Source: Thereva unica | Taxonomy: Eukaryota > Arthropoda > Insecta > Diptera > Therevidae | Length of the DNA stretch: 64,000 bases | Direction: 5' to 3' | Assembly (NCBI GenBank): GCA_949987705.1 | Contig: OX465281.1 | Location: 154,432,380-154,496,379 of the forward strand | Shown here: positions 43,620-54,479 of the stretch, one piece after another | Layout of the letters: the number at the start of each line of letters is the position of its first letter | Numbering within the stretch: the first letter of the stretch is position 1 | Made by a program: the position numbers and the translations under genes | The notes under the pieces: model-generated | Databases searched by the model: none | Told to the model about the DNA's origin: nothing | The model's input: the letters and a program-made list of their open reading frames with translations, nothing else

Positions 43620-45203
43620 CTTACTAATATTATAAACGTGAATGTTTGTATGTATGTTTGTTACTCTTTCACGCAAAAACTACTGAATGGATTTTAATGA
43701 AACTTTACAATAATATAGCTCATATATCAGAATAACATATAGGCTATAATTTATAAAAAAATTCAAAATGGCCGTGCCAATATGGCCGACGAATTTGCCA
43801 ATTGTGTTCCGATTCCAATGAAAATCGAAATCTGGGGGATTTTAAGGTTGCAAATAACGAATTTATGATCAAAACTTATAAATTCAAAATGGCCGTGCCA
43901 ATATGGCCGACGAATTTGCCAATTGTGTTCCGATTCCAATGAAAATCGAAATCTGGGGGATTTTAAGGTTGCAAATAACGAATTTATGATCAAAACTTAT
44001 AAATTCAAAATGGCCGTGCCAATATGGCCGACGAATTTGCCAATTGTGTTCCGATTCCAATGAAAATCGAAATCTGGGGGATTTTAAGGTTGCAAATAAC
44101 GAATTTATGATCAAAACTTATAAATTCAAAATGGCGGACGAATTTTTCCAATTGTATTCCGATTCCAATGAAAGTGAATATCTAGGGGTTTTTAAGGTTG
44201 CAAATAACGAATTTATGATCAAAACTTATAAATTCAAAATGGCGGACGAATTTTTCCAATTGTATTCCGATTCCAATGAAAGTGAATATCTAGGGGTTTT
44301 TAAGGTTGCAAATAACGAATTTATGATCAAAACTTATAAATTCAAAATGGCGGACGAATTTTTCCAATTGTATTCCGATTCCAATGAAAGTGAATATCTA
44401 GGGGTTTTTAAGGTTGCAAATAACGAATTTATGATCAAAACTTATAAATTCAAAATGGCCGCGCCAATATGGCCGACGAATTTTTCCAATTGTATTCCGA
44501 TTGCAATGAAAATCGGTATCTGGGGGCTTTTGTGGCAAACAACGAATTTATGATCAAAGCTTATAAATTCAAAATTGCGGGTCCAATATGACGCACGAAT
44601 TTCCCCAAGCCACATTCTGAAATGTAGTAAATTTCTAAAATTCCCTCTAACCAGTATAGAAACAGTAAAAACGGTAGAAAGAGTCGAAGTTTGCAAATTT
44701 GTGCGCCCCTACATTGTCATCACGAGGTTAAACGATGTCATCTATCGCTTCCAAAAAGTTCGATCGGAAAAAACGGGGCCTGGAGGAAGCTGTGTTCGGG
44801 ACGAATACTGAGTAAGAAGGGAGCAGTGTAACGGCTAACCGAAAAGAGAAAGTTAAAATTCCAATTCACCGAGAAGTTATATGTTTAGATGCATCTACTT
44901 GAATACATAACGCTGTTCTAATTGAATCACCGATAAGATTGGGAAGAGGCAATTTTTTCCAGATTTATTGTTTTTTCATTATACTTTTTTTCCTACCGCG
45001 TACAACGCACACATAATTTTTTTTCCGATAGGTGGTGCTCAACCTCGAATTTTAATAAATTTGAAGCATATTTTTTATAGGTAACTCTAAATTCTTTTAT
45101 GTACCCATAACCATGCTTCATTATAACCATTTCCTATCCCGGAGTATGCCCACATAATTTTTTTTATTAAAAGGCGTTGCAACGCACGCGGGTTTTTGCT
45201 AGT
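43620..45203 (-). mobile_element. Helentron-like element with 121/107-bp repeats
   Basis: On the minus strand it begins ACTAGCAAAAACCCGCGTGC (45203) and ends TTTATAATATTAGTAAG (43620), the same termini as 14509-19858. The intact left arm of the surrounding palindrome shows the empty site, so the boundaries are exact and no target duplication was made, as expected for Helitron-type insertion. Confidence 0.75.
43762..44560. repeat. Minisatellite, 121-bp then 107-bp units
   Basis: Units start with AATTCAAAATGGC near 43762, 43883, 44004, 44125, 44232, 44339 and 44446. The first three are virtually identical 121-bp copies and the next three are 107-bp copies lacking a GGCCGTGCCAATAT-type segment. 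The frames of 76 and 169 residues here are repeats read through, not genes. Confidence 0.93.
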
Positions 45204-45536
45204 ATCATATAATACAAAATTAAATAAGAATTAACAAACCTTGCTTGATCACCGACATAATACACTTCCATAGATTTTATCGTTAAACGTTAGAAATTAA
45301 TGTTTTTATATCGCGCATAAACTGGCATTCCTTTTTCGCAGAAGTATTATTTTGCCTAAAATATGACCTTTATGCTCATGCGCTCCATGACTCATAGCAG
45401 TCAGCGACTTAATATTTTTACACGTGATCTGATACATTATTACAACTACGATGATACAATTTTTTTGAAAAATTTTTACATTTTGAAAATTGAGTTTTGA
45501 GCAGAACCTTCTATGAGCGAGCCCCACTGTGCGCCG

Positions 45537-45650
45537 TTCGAAGCGTATTAACGAAAATATAATCTGAAAAGATTTTTATAATATTCGGTCTATCCGTTTT
45601 TAGTTTTAACGACATAAAAACAACTTCGGATAAGTTTTAGAAAGACCTTA
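45537..45650 (+). mobile_element. S-family element, continuation after the Transib-like insertion
   Basis: It resumes the S unit exactly at the CGCCG duplication (TTCGAAGCGTATTAACGA near 45537) and fades near 45650. Confidence 0.6.
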
Positions 45651-45699
45651 AATTGACAAGTTCTGCTAATATCTAATAAAATCGATGAAATGAGACCCG

Positions 45700-46400
45700 T
45701 TCTGGTGAAGAAAATGGTAATGCGTCCTCTTGAGATGGCCGCGGTCGATCTAACTATTTATTGAGTATACTATATTGATTATTGTATTCTACTTATCATT
45801 CCATTTCATTTGATACCCATGTCGAAGGGATTGTGAAGAAAATTGTAATCCGCTCTCTTGAGATGACCGCCATGGATCTAACCATATATTGAGTATACTA
45901 TGTATATCACTTATGGTATTCTACTTATGATACCTTTTCAATTGACACCCATGTTGAGGGGGTGGTGAAGAAGTGGCAATCCGCCCACTTGAGACCGCCG
46001 ATATGGATTTTACGACATAGCTTATTATATTCTAATTATCATACCCTTTCATTTGATACCCATGTCGAGGGGGTGGTGAAGAAAATGGTAATGCGTCCTT
46101 TTGAGATGGCCGCGGTGGATCTAACTATTTATTGAGTATACTTTAGTGCTTATTGTATTCTACTTATCATTCCATTTCATTTGATATTGGCATGGGTATC
46201 AAATGAAATGGAATGATAAGTAGTAAGTAAGTAGAAGAAATGGTAATCTGCCCTCTTGAGACCGCCGATATGGATTTTACGACATAGCTTATTGTTTGAT
46301 ACCCATGTCGAGGGGGTTGTGAAGAAAATGGTAGTCCGTCTTCTTGAGATGACCGCCCTGGATCCAAACCATATATTGAGTATACTATATGAGTAGAAAT
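45700..46400. repeat. Minisatellite of about 130 bp
   Basis: Five to six diverged units containing TTTCATTTGATACCCATGTC, GTCCTCTTGAGATGGCCGC and TATTGAGTATACTATAT. A short inverted piece lies near 46180-46220. Related phrases occur at 25998-26055 and 28110-28440. Short frames here are not genes. Confidence 0.8.
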
Positions 46401-46489
46401 TTCTCAAGTGAAAGCAAAATTAAAACCAAGCTGCAAAAAATAATCTACTTCATTAATATTATTTTTTCGGCATCTCAAAGAAGTCGATA

Positions 46490-47785
46490 TAGTTTTTAGT
46501 TCGTGCGGTATCGTGCAGGTACAAAAATCATAAACGTCGTTTAAACAAAAACGGTTCGACCGAATTTTATGAAAATCTTTTCAGATCATATTTTGGTTAA
46601 TACACTTCGAACGGCACGTCAACTAAGTCGATATATTTTATAGTTCGCGCACTATCGTGCAGGTACATAAATCACTTATGGGTCATTCCAGCCATAATCG
46701 GCCGGAAAATGCACGACCGCCCAGAAAATTAGTAAAAACATTTTTTTCATGTTTCTCGCGATAAAAAAACATGTACAAAACAATGCGTAATTATCATACA
46801 AAAAAGTTAGAAAATAGTGGTTTTGTAGCCTGATATCCACTCTTCCAGAAAATTGTCATATTACAATGTTTGACCTTGAACTTTTTTCAATGACAGCAAA
46901 AACAACAAAAAAAATCGGAAAAATTTCAAAAATTAATTTCTCAAAAACACCATCTTCGATTTGGCTGAAATTTTAACACAAAGTTCTTGAGTTTGCGAAC
47001 TATCATCGTACAAATTTTCAGCGTGGGTTATTGAAACTATTTTAACATACTACATACTACATACAAAAAAACAAAATTTTGATTTAAAAAGTCAGTATGT
47101 TAAAATAGTTTCAATAACCCACGCTGAAAATTTGTACGATGATAGTTCGCAAACTCAAGAACTTTGTGTTAAAATTTCAGCCAAATCGAAGATGGTGTTT
47201 TTGAGAAATTAATTTTTGAAATTTTTCCGATTTTTTTGTTGTTTTTGCTGTCATTGAAAAAAGTTCAAGGTCAAACATTGTAATATGACAATTTTCTGGA
47301 AGAGTGGATATCAGGCTACAAAACCACTATTTTCTAACTTTTTTGTATGATAATTACGCATTGTTTTGTACATGTTTTTTTATCGCGAGAAACATGAAAA
47401 AAATGTTTTTACTAATTTTCTGGGCGGTCGTGCATTTTTCGGCCGATTATGGCTGGAATGACCCTTATGTCATTTAAACCAAAAAAACCCCTCTACCAAA
47501 TACTATAAAAATCTTTTCAGATTATATTGTCGCTAATACGCTTCGAACGGCGCCTCAAGTAAGTCAATATCTTTCGTGGTTCGGGCGATATCGTGCAGGT
47601 ACAAAAATCACTTACGCCGCTTAAACAAAAAAACGGCTCGACCGAATTTTATGAAAATCTTTTCAGATCATATTTCGGTTAATACGCTTCGAACGACACC
47701 TCAACGAAGTCGATATCTTTTTTGGTTCGCGCGATATCGTGCAGGAAAAAATGACCACATCCGTACGCACACACACACACACATA
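46490..47785 (-). mobile_element. S-family array, minus orientation, interrupted by a palindrome
   Basis: Units of about 145 bp (TTCGAACGGCACCTCAA, GATATCGTGCAGGTACAAAA, GACCGAATTTTATGAAAATC) in reverse orientation, ending near the CA-repeat at 47766. Interrupted at 46680-47464 with a TTAT duplication. The 120-residue frame at 47576-47938 is a by-product. Confidence 0.65.
46680..47464. mobile_element. 785-bp palindromic element, TTAT duplication
   Basis: Arms of about 370 bp, beginning GGGTCATTCCAGCC and ending in its complement, around a centre near 47050-47090. TTAT stands at 46676-46679 and 47465-47468, and the surrounding S unit reads through when the element is removed. Related by ends to the GGGACATTCC elements. 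Superfamily uncertain. Confidence 0.75.
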
Positions 47786-48192
47786 CATATTGAAAGTGCA
47801 GATGCGGGTGGGCTCGATTGGAATTGGTCTCTAATCCAGTCGTATAGACCAAAATTTTCTGAAAAAATACTTATCAAAATGCCGCCAGCACCTTATGACA
47901 AACAACATATTGAAGAAGTTCCACATTTCGTTTGCTAACGTAGGTAAATTGACAATCTAAATATTGGCTGTCATACTTTCTGAACTCTTTTTGTTTTTCT
48001 ACAATTGTTTCACTACTTTTGCTTGAATAAAGTTAACCATTATAATTATACGCAGTGTAATAAAAATCAAAACAAAATTCACAGCAATTGTAATCGACGA
48101 AAACAAAAGCCTGGCTGAAATTTAGCTACTAAAATACGCAAATGATAAATGGTTGGGGAAGTGCAAGAGCGGGGAGCGAGGTGATATGATAC
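47786..48192. other. Spacer without recognised features
   Basis: AT-rich DNA, no gene or repeat recognised. It ends in GATAC (48188-48192), the target duplication of the BEL element to the right. Confidence 0.5.
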
Positions 48193-48357
48193 TGTTTAGC
48201 GATAAAACTTTGTGTATGTTATACGAAAAGAAATTGAATTTTTGTCATTATTAATTTATTTATCAAAACATTGGATCACATTACACTATATAAAAAAATA
48301 TATATTTTTAGAAAATTTACTCTACAATTCAAAAATAAAAAGAAAAATAAACCAAAA

Positions 48358-49296
48358 ACTAGTTGGGATGTGGGTTCGACCCTTTCGGTCCACACGATCA
48401 ACTTCCCAGTATGATGGATGTTGAATATATGATTGGATATTTTAATAATAAATGAACAACAGGCAATATAGAATATATCTATAATACTGAGAATTTGTCA
48501 CAATTGTTTATCAATATTTTCGCTAAAATGTCAAACTTAATGTGCGCACTAACAAGATTAGGATGACGAAAATGTATATAAAATTGATGTATTAATGTTT
48601 TTTGGCACCTCAATGAAGTCGATATACGCTAATACGCTTCGAACGGCACCTCAAGTAAGTCAATATCTTTCGTGGTTCGGGCGATATCGTGCAGGAACAA
48701 AAATCACTTACGCCGCTTAAACAAAAAAACGGCTGGACCGAATTTTATGAAAATCTTTTCAGATCATATTTCGGTTAATACGCTTCGAACGACACCTCAA
48801 CTAGGTCGATATCTTTTATAGTTCGCGCGATATCGTGCAGGTACAAAAATCACTTAAGTCATTTAAACCAAAAAACCGCTGGACCGAATATTATAAAAAT
48901 CTTTTCAGATTATATTGTCGCTAATACGCTTCGAACGGCACCTCAAGTAAGTCAATATCTTTCGTGGTTCGGGCGATATCATGCAGGTACAAAAATCACT
49001 TACGTCGCTTAAACAAAAAAACGGCTGGACCGAATTTCATGAAAATCTTTTCAGATCATATTTCGGTTAATACGCTTCGAACGACACCTCAACGAACTCG
49101 ATATCAGTTTTGGTTCGCGCGATATCGTGCAGGAAAAAATGACCACATCCGTACGCACATACACACACACACACACACATACTTCCTCCCAATTTTTTGC
49201 TTAAAATGCTCCTGGGACCTTGAAAGATGAAAATACGTTGAAATTTTCGATTTCGATTTTCGGACCGATTACAATAACTTCCTATACTGGGAAGTT
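48358..49296 (-). mobile_element. Complete S-family Helentron-like element (939 bp)
   Basis: Its limits are exact because the other LTR (57941-57960) is the empty site. Minus strand: it starts AACTTCCCAGTATAGGAAGT, contains (TG)n and about four 145-bp units, then the complement of the start (ATACTGGGAAGTTG), a hairpin around GGACCGAAAGGGTC, and ends CCCAACTAGT. It entered between two T residues without duplication. A subterminal inverted repeat, 3' hairpin and T-T target are Helentron traits. Family assignment is inference. Confidence 0.78.
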
Positions 49297-49410
49297 AAAA
49301 ATGCCTTTACGTTAGTTTAACTTTATTAAAAAAAATATTGCCAATCAAAGAATCTAATATATGTATAAAGAAATTATGAGAAGTCATCCACCACCATAAC
49401 AACCCGAAAA

Positions 49411-49670
49411 TTATTGGGATGTACAAAAAATCTTCCACGTTTCGGTGTGATTAATTGCCGTACCCTCAATAATTTTTAAATTTGCGCACGAAATAATATT
49501 CTTCCTTCTGTCCAGTTCGGCGACGTTTTCATGAGTGCCAAATGGTGGCTCCTTCATCCAGATGCTGCCTGAAGACATCCCCTCTCTTATCGAGCAACAT
49601 TTAATTTCGAAGAGAAGTTGTGATGCCCGGTGAACGATCTTGCCTTGGTTCTTGTCCCTGCCAAAGCTTT
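49411..49670 (-). other. Open frame of about 85 codons inside the BEL LTR
   Basis: On the minus strand the frame stays open from about 49670 to a TAA at 49411-49413 and includes a 55-residue ATG-started segment (EPPFGTHENVAELDRR in the middle). The same frame occurs in the other LTR (58060 to about 58319). I first took it for a duplicated exon, but LTR identity explains its duplication. No family recognised. Confidence 0.3.
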
Positions 49671-49721
49671 AATTAATTCTGTTTCCCATATATTTGTCGC
49701 ATTTTATATCTTGATAGAACA

Positions 49722-49735
49722 TCCTCCCAGCCCTT
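49722..49735 (-). promoter_or_regulatory. Polypurine tract of the BEL element
   Basis: Minus strand AAGGGCTGGGAGGA directly before the 3' LTR. This purine run is where plus-strand cDNA synthesis starts in LTR elements. Confidence 0.8.
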
Positions 49736-49970
49736 GAACGCAGGTTTTGTAACTAAATGCGTTCAACATTATTCATATTTGTTCACTTTGATGTGCTTAG
49801 TTCTAGTCTAACTTCATTATTATTAATTCATTCCTTTATTGTAAATTCATTCCTTTATTATTAATTCATTTTTATATGTGTTACTTCATTTTCTTAAATC
49901 TACTACTTCAATACTTTATTTTAATTTAATGTCATTCGCTGTGTTTATTCATTCTTGTTTTGTGGTTTTA

Positions 49971-50640
49971 TTAGTCTGCTTTTTTTGTTCTTTTTCGCTT
50001 CTGATAGTGGTGAAATTGCACTCGATTGTCTTTAAACACACGAAGTCGAATTTCAAATCGATCTGGAAGATTGAGTTTAAATTCTTTGCTTTTGGACTTC
50101 TGAATTTTTTCAAAGTCAATTCTTTTTAAGACGCTTCCTGGGATATAAACGTCTTCACCTTCCTTGGTCACGAATTTTTGGATGTGATTTGCTATACGCA
50201 TATGGACCTCTTGGATGGTTCTTGAGGGGCGAAGCAAACTTCATTTCGTCTCGTAAACACCGTTTATTTTTGCTGGTGTCAGATGTTCTTCTTCCGCCGC
50301 GTTCAGTTTTGCTTTGTACCTCGGATAAACGTCTTCGGACTTCCTCGCTGCCTTCGTAGATTGTCCTTCTATTAGAGATGGATCCCCGGTTGGACTTATC
50401 GAACTCGAGAAACTCGCTTCAAATTCGGATGGATTCCATGCTGCACTTGACCCCGAGAAGCGAGCTTCTAATTCAGATGGATTCCATGATGGACTTTCAG
50501 AACCCGACAGGTGAACTTCCTCATCCAGTTCCAATACGTCGTCGTGATAATACATCTTATCTGCAATAAATCTAGGTTTAAATTCATAGTAATATTTACA
50601 AGAAGTGACAGAACAAAACAACACAAACAAACACGAGGAC
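49971..50640 (-). pseudogene. Unknown post-pol frame of the BEL element
   Basis: Between the end of Pol and the polypurine tract a minus-strand frame runs from about 50640 to 49971, interrupted by one TGA at 50241-50243. The first usable ATG is at about 50555, giving 104 residues before the TGA and some 88 in-frame codons after it. The first part is acidic and Ser-rich, with a duplicated WNPSE(L/F)EA motif. The second part is basic and possibly helical. No transmembrane or envelope pattern. This is the position where some BEL elements carry an extra gene, but homology is unknown. Confidence 0.4.
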
Positions 50641-50654
50641 CATGTTAATCATTT

Positions 50655-53600
50655 GTCGTCTTTTGCAGATTCATCTTCCGTAGGTAGACGGCATAGTTTT
50701 ATGACCGGTCTTTTCAGAGTGGATGTTCTTGTTCTAACTTGAACTACTCGGACTAGACCATCAGTTAAAGGAAATACTTGTTCAACTCGTCCTTAAGGCC
50801 AATATGTTGGGGCAGTATTCTCATTTTTGATTAGTACTATATCTCCAATTTTCAAGTTTGGACTAGCCCTTAACCACTTAGGCCTTTGTTGGAGCCTGTT
50901 AAAGTACTCTTTGGACCACTTGTTCCAAAATTGCTGTGTTATGTACTGTACGTGCTTCCATCTGCGATTTAAACTTGCTTTATGCTCGTTGATCTCTGGC
51001 TCTGGTACCGCATTTAGAGTTTGTCCTACTATAAAGTGTGCTGGCGTTAGCACTTCCAAGTCTTCAATTGAGTTTTCAATAGGACACAATGGACGCGAAT
51101 TGTGGCATGATTCAATCTGGGCCAGGATGGTCGCATATTCTTCATATGTATATACAGACTTTCCAATTACCCGTTGGAGGTGGTATTTCACCGACTTTAC
51201 CCCAGCCTCCCATAGTCCTCCAAAATGAGGAGATGCCGGGGGGTTAAAATGCCAGACAATGTTTTTTGTTTGCAGGTATCGAGATATTTCTGAAGATGAA
51301 GTCTCCATTGCCTTACACAGATCAATTTCAAGTTTATGCTGTGCCCACTTGAAATTGGTGCCGCAATCAGAATATATATCTGTGCACAACCCTCTTCTCG
51401 ATACAAACCTTTTCAGTGCCGCGATAAATGCATCTGCAGTCATATCAGAGACAAGTTCTAAATGAATTGCCTTTGTAGCCATACAAACATATATGCAAAA
51501 GTACCCTTTGTATGTTTTTGGTGTTCTATGTGGAGACGTCTTCAACAGTATTGGGCCAGCATAATCAATGCCTACATGCGAGAACGGCTTGGATATGGTA
51601 ACACGCGATGCAGGTAGATTTCCCATTAATTGAGCTCTTGTTTGTTGTCTATGCGCGATACAAGTTTTACATTTATTTATTCTTTTAGAAATTATGCGTT
51701 TTGCCTCGATAATCCAATATCGGTTGCGAGTAGTATTTAATACCAATCCCACTCCTCCATGAAGCGTGGTCCGATGTGTTTCATCAATAATGAGATTTAC
51801 GACATGATGTTCTGCTGGTAAAATTATAGGGTGTTTTCTGCTGTAAGGTAGGTTGGCAAACTCTAGACGCCCGCCTACTCTTAACAACTTATCAGTATCG
51901 AAGACAGGTGTTAATGTTGCTAACTTACTTTTCTTGGGCAAGGGTTTATTTTGCTTCATAGATTCAATCTCATAAGGGAAAGCGCTTGATTGAACTACTT
52001 GGCATATTGTATTATGAGCTTCCGTAAGCTCCGTTCTGGTCAGGGCTCCCTTTCTACGGTCTTCATTTGGTTGTGTATTGTGAAAGAATCTTTGAATAAA
52101 TGCGATTATGCGTATTAATTTAGTCAAAGATGAGTAACGTTCCAATATATCGCAAACAACTGTAGTATGAAGTGACACTCGTGAAGTTCTCTCTTCCAGT
52201 TGGGGTTGATTTGAACTTATACGAAATCTTGGCCATTTACATTCTCCCTTAACCAGCCATGGTGGGCCGTGCCACCACAACTGATTGCTCAACAGTTCGT
52301 CAGCGAGGCTACCTCTGGAAGCCACGTCTGCCGGGTTATCCGCTGTAGGAACATAACGCCAATTTTCCGGCTTAATTAGTTGTTGAATCTCAGCAACTCT
52401 ATTGGCAACATACGTTTTCCATTTTGAAGGATGACTTTTTATCCAGTGAAGCACCACCATTGAATCCGTCCATGCTATAATTGTGAGATTCTGTGCGTGT
52501 TGTAGGTCTTGCACTGTCGATTTTAGTAGGCGTGCTAACAAAAGTGCTCCATTTAACTCCAATCTTGGGATTGTAGTGGGTCGTATCGGAGCTACCTTGG
52601 TTTTGGCAGTTAATAACTCTGTGATTTTATCCTCGATTCGGATATACACGACTGCAGCGTAAGCTTTGTTGGATGCATCGCAAAATCCATGCACATGAAT
52701 ATTTGTTATGCCCTTTGACATGCCAATCCATCGCGGAATTCTCAGGTTTTCTAAGCTGGTTAGTTTATCCTTGAAATTTCTCCATTGAACTGTGATAATC
52801 TCGTTAACTTCTTCGTCCCAAGAGCAGCCAGTGATCCATAATGTTTGTATTAATAATTTTGCTACTATTATGACTGGTGCTATCCAGCCCAATGGATCAT
52901 AGAGTGAAGCTACCTTTGATAATGTACTTCTTTTGCTTAGAATACTACTTCCGCATTCAGGGTGGATCGCAAATGTGAAGTAGTCACCAGCAGGACACCA
53001 TTGTATGCCTAAGGTCTTAATGACTTCGTTTTCTCGTAGTGTGCACTCGCCCTTTACTTCTCTGTGTTCGTACGGTATGGACTTTAAGACCTCTACATTA
53101 TTGCTAGACCATTTTCTCAGATGGAAATGTCCTGTCTTTAGCATGCTAATGCATTGTAGTTTTAGCTCTAAAGCTTCTTCCACCGTATCAGCTCCGGTCA
53201 GAATGTCGTCCACGTAGAATTCAGATTTCACTATTCTTGCTGCTAACGGATAATTTTCCGCTTCATCATGCGCCAATTGTTGTAACGTACGTATTGCGAG
53301 ATATGGGGCAGAAGCTGTTCCGAATGTAAGGGTGCGCAGTTGATAATCTTCAATGACCTTTGTCGTGGGGTCCTGCCATATGATCCTTTGAAACGCTCGG
53401 TGCTCTGGATGTATCAATACCATTCGATACATTTTTTCTATGTCGGCCATCATTGCTATTTTGTGTTTCCTAAATCTTAGCAATACTGATGATAATTTCT
53501 CTTGTATTGTGGGCCCTATTAGTAATTGCTCGTTGAGAGACCTCCCATTGCAGCTTTTAGCTGATGCATCAAAGGCGACTCGAACGCTTGTTGTTGAGCT

Positions 53601-54479
53601 TTCCTTACAGACAGCATGATATGGTATGTAATATTCATTAGCGGTAGGGTGAATTTGTGGTTGTATTTTTTCCATGTGTCCTAGCATTATATATTCGTTT
53701 AAACAGTTGGCATACTTCTCCTCGAACTCAGGCTTGTATTGCAATTTGTGTCTTAAATTGAAAAAACGTTTCAACGCTAGCTGCCTCGAAGGGCCGAAGG
53801 TGGGTAGAGTTTGATTTTTAAAAGGTAAGTGCACCTGATATTGGCCCGTTTCCAATCTCTGATGTGTGCTTTGAAACAACCTTTCGCATTCCTCATCTTC
53901 CGGGTTTACAATCGGTTCCGTGAAAACCTCTTCAATTTCCCAGAATTTCTTAAGTTGTTGGTTTAACAGTTCAGTTGAGTTGCTTGTAGCTACGAACGCT
54001 GTACTTTGGTGGATTTCCGAATCTGACTGGGGTCCCACCACTATCCATCCGAAAATAGTATTTATGGCACATGGATCCTCGCTTGCTCCCTTTCTTAACC
54101 CATGAAGCACAATTTTGGGATACACGTTTGCGCCTAATAACATGTCTATAGGCCTTGGTTGCCAATATTTTGTATCCGCTAACTTAAGGCCCTTCAAGTG
54201 CTTCCAGCGACCCGTTTTAACGGTCGTTGCAGGCAACGGCGCAGAAATTTTGTCAATTACCAGCATACTTATTTGTAAGTTTGGCTTATTGTTGTAGCAT
54301 GAATGTAATACTAGGTTTACTTGTTCGCTTGACTGCGCTGCCTTAACCTCATTTATACCGGTGATTTCTAAACTTGTAGGTTCCCCTTGTAACCCTAGAC
54401 GTAGACATACGTCCCTTGTGACGAATGATGTTTGCGATCCTGGATCTACCAAACATCTTAAGGAAACCCGTATCGTCAA
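50655..54479 (-). CDS. pol: BEL/Pao Pol: protease, RT, RNase H, integrase
   Basis: 1228 residues to a TAA at 50793-50795. The frame stays open beyond it to about 50655 and reads the usual BEL C-terminus (VRVVQVRTRTS, KRPVIKLCRLP), so the TAA is a single nonsense change. The protease active site is DPGSQ near residue 12. The RT has ADIEKMYRMV and the catalytic YVDD near residue 423. The BEL RNase H region has HGFCDASNKAYAAVVY near 600. LLRVGGRL near 870 leads into an HHCC module (LHGG, CKTC, about 905-945). The integrase core has Asp near 970 (GIDYAG), Asp near 1037 (SDCGTNF) and Glu near 1087 (GGLWEAG), followed by a DUF5641-like domain (IGDIVLIKNE). Only two lesions. Confidence 0.95.

Larger units (their letters stand above)
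43021..45531. mobile_element. Transib-like palindromic element (split by a Helentron-like element)
   Basis: Termini CACAGTGGGGC (43021) and GCCCCACTGTG (45531), flanked by CGCCG on both sides (43016-43020 and 45532-45536). Transib elements have CACWRTG-type ends resembling the V(D)J heptamer and 5-bp CG-rich duplications, often CGNCG. The arms (about 430 bp) are inverted around 43455-43515. The right arm is interrupted at 43619/45204 by another element. No transposase. Confidence 0.8.
48193..49721 (-). repeat. 3' LTR of the BEL element, split by an S element
   Basis: 48193-48357 plus 49297-49721 together match 57781-58370 over 590 bp, with TGTTTAGC...TAGAACA ends. About ten differences by eye. 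Confidence 0.9.

Noticed and set aside
43763..44553. Repeated 76- and 169-residue frames
   Set aside because: They come from reading through identical 121- and 107-bp minisatellite units that are multiples giving periodic frames. Both strands are open, and no domain is recognisable.
50560..50643. A signal-peptide exon and short intron upstream of the post-pol frame of the BEL element
   Set aside because: A hydrophobic start at 50643 and GT...AG borders exist, but joining them gives a stop or a wrong phase, so a spliced secreted protein is not supported.
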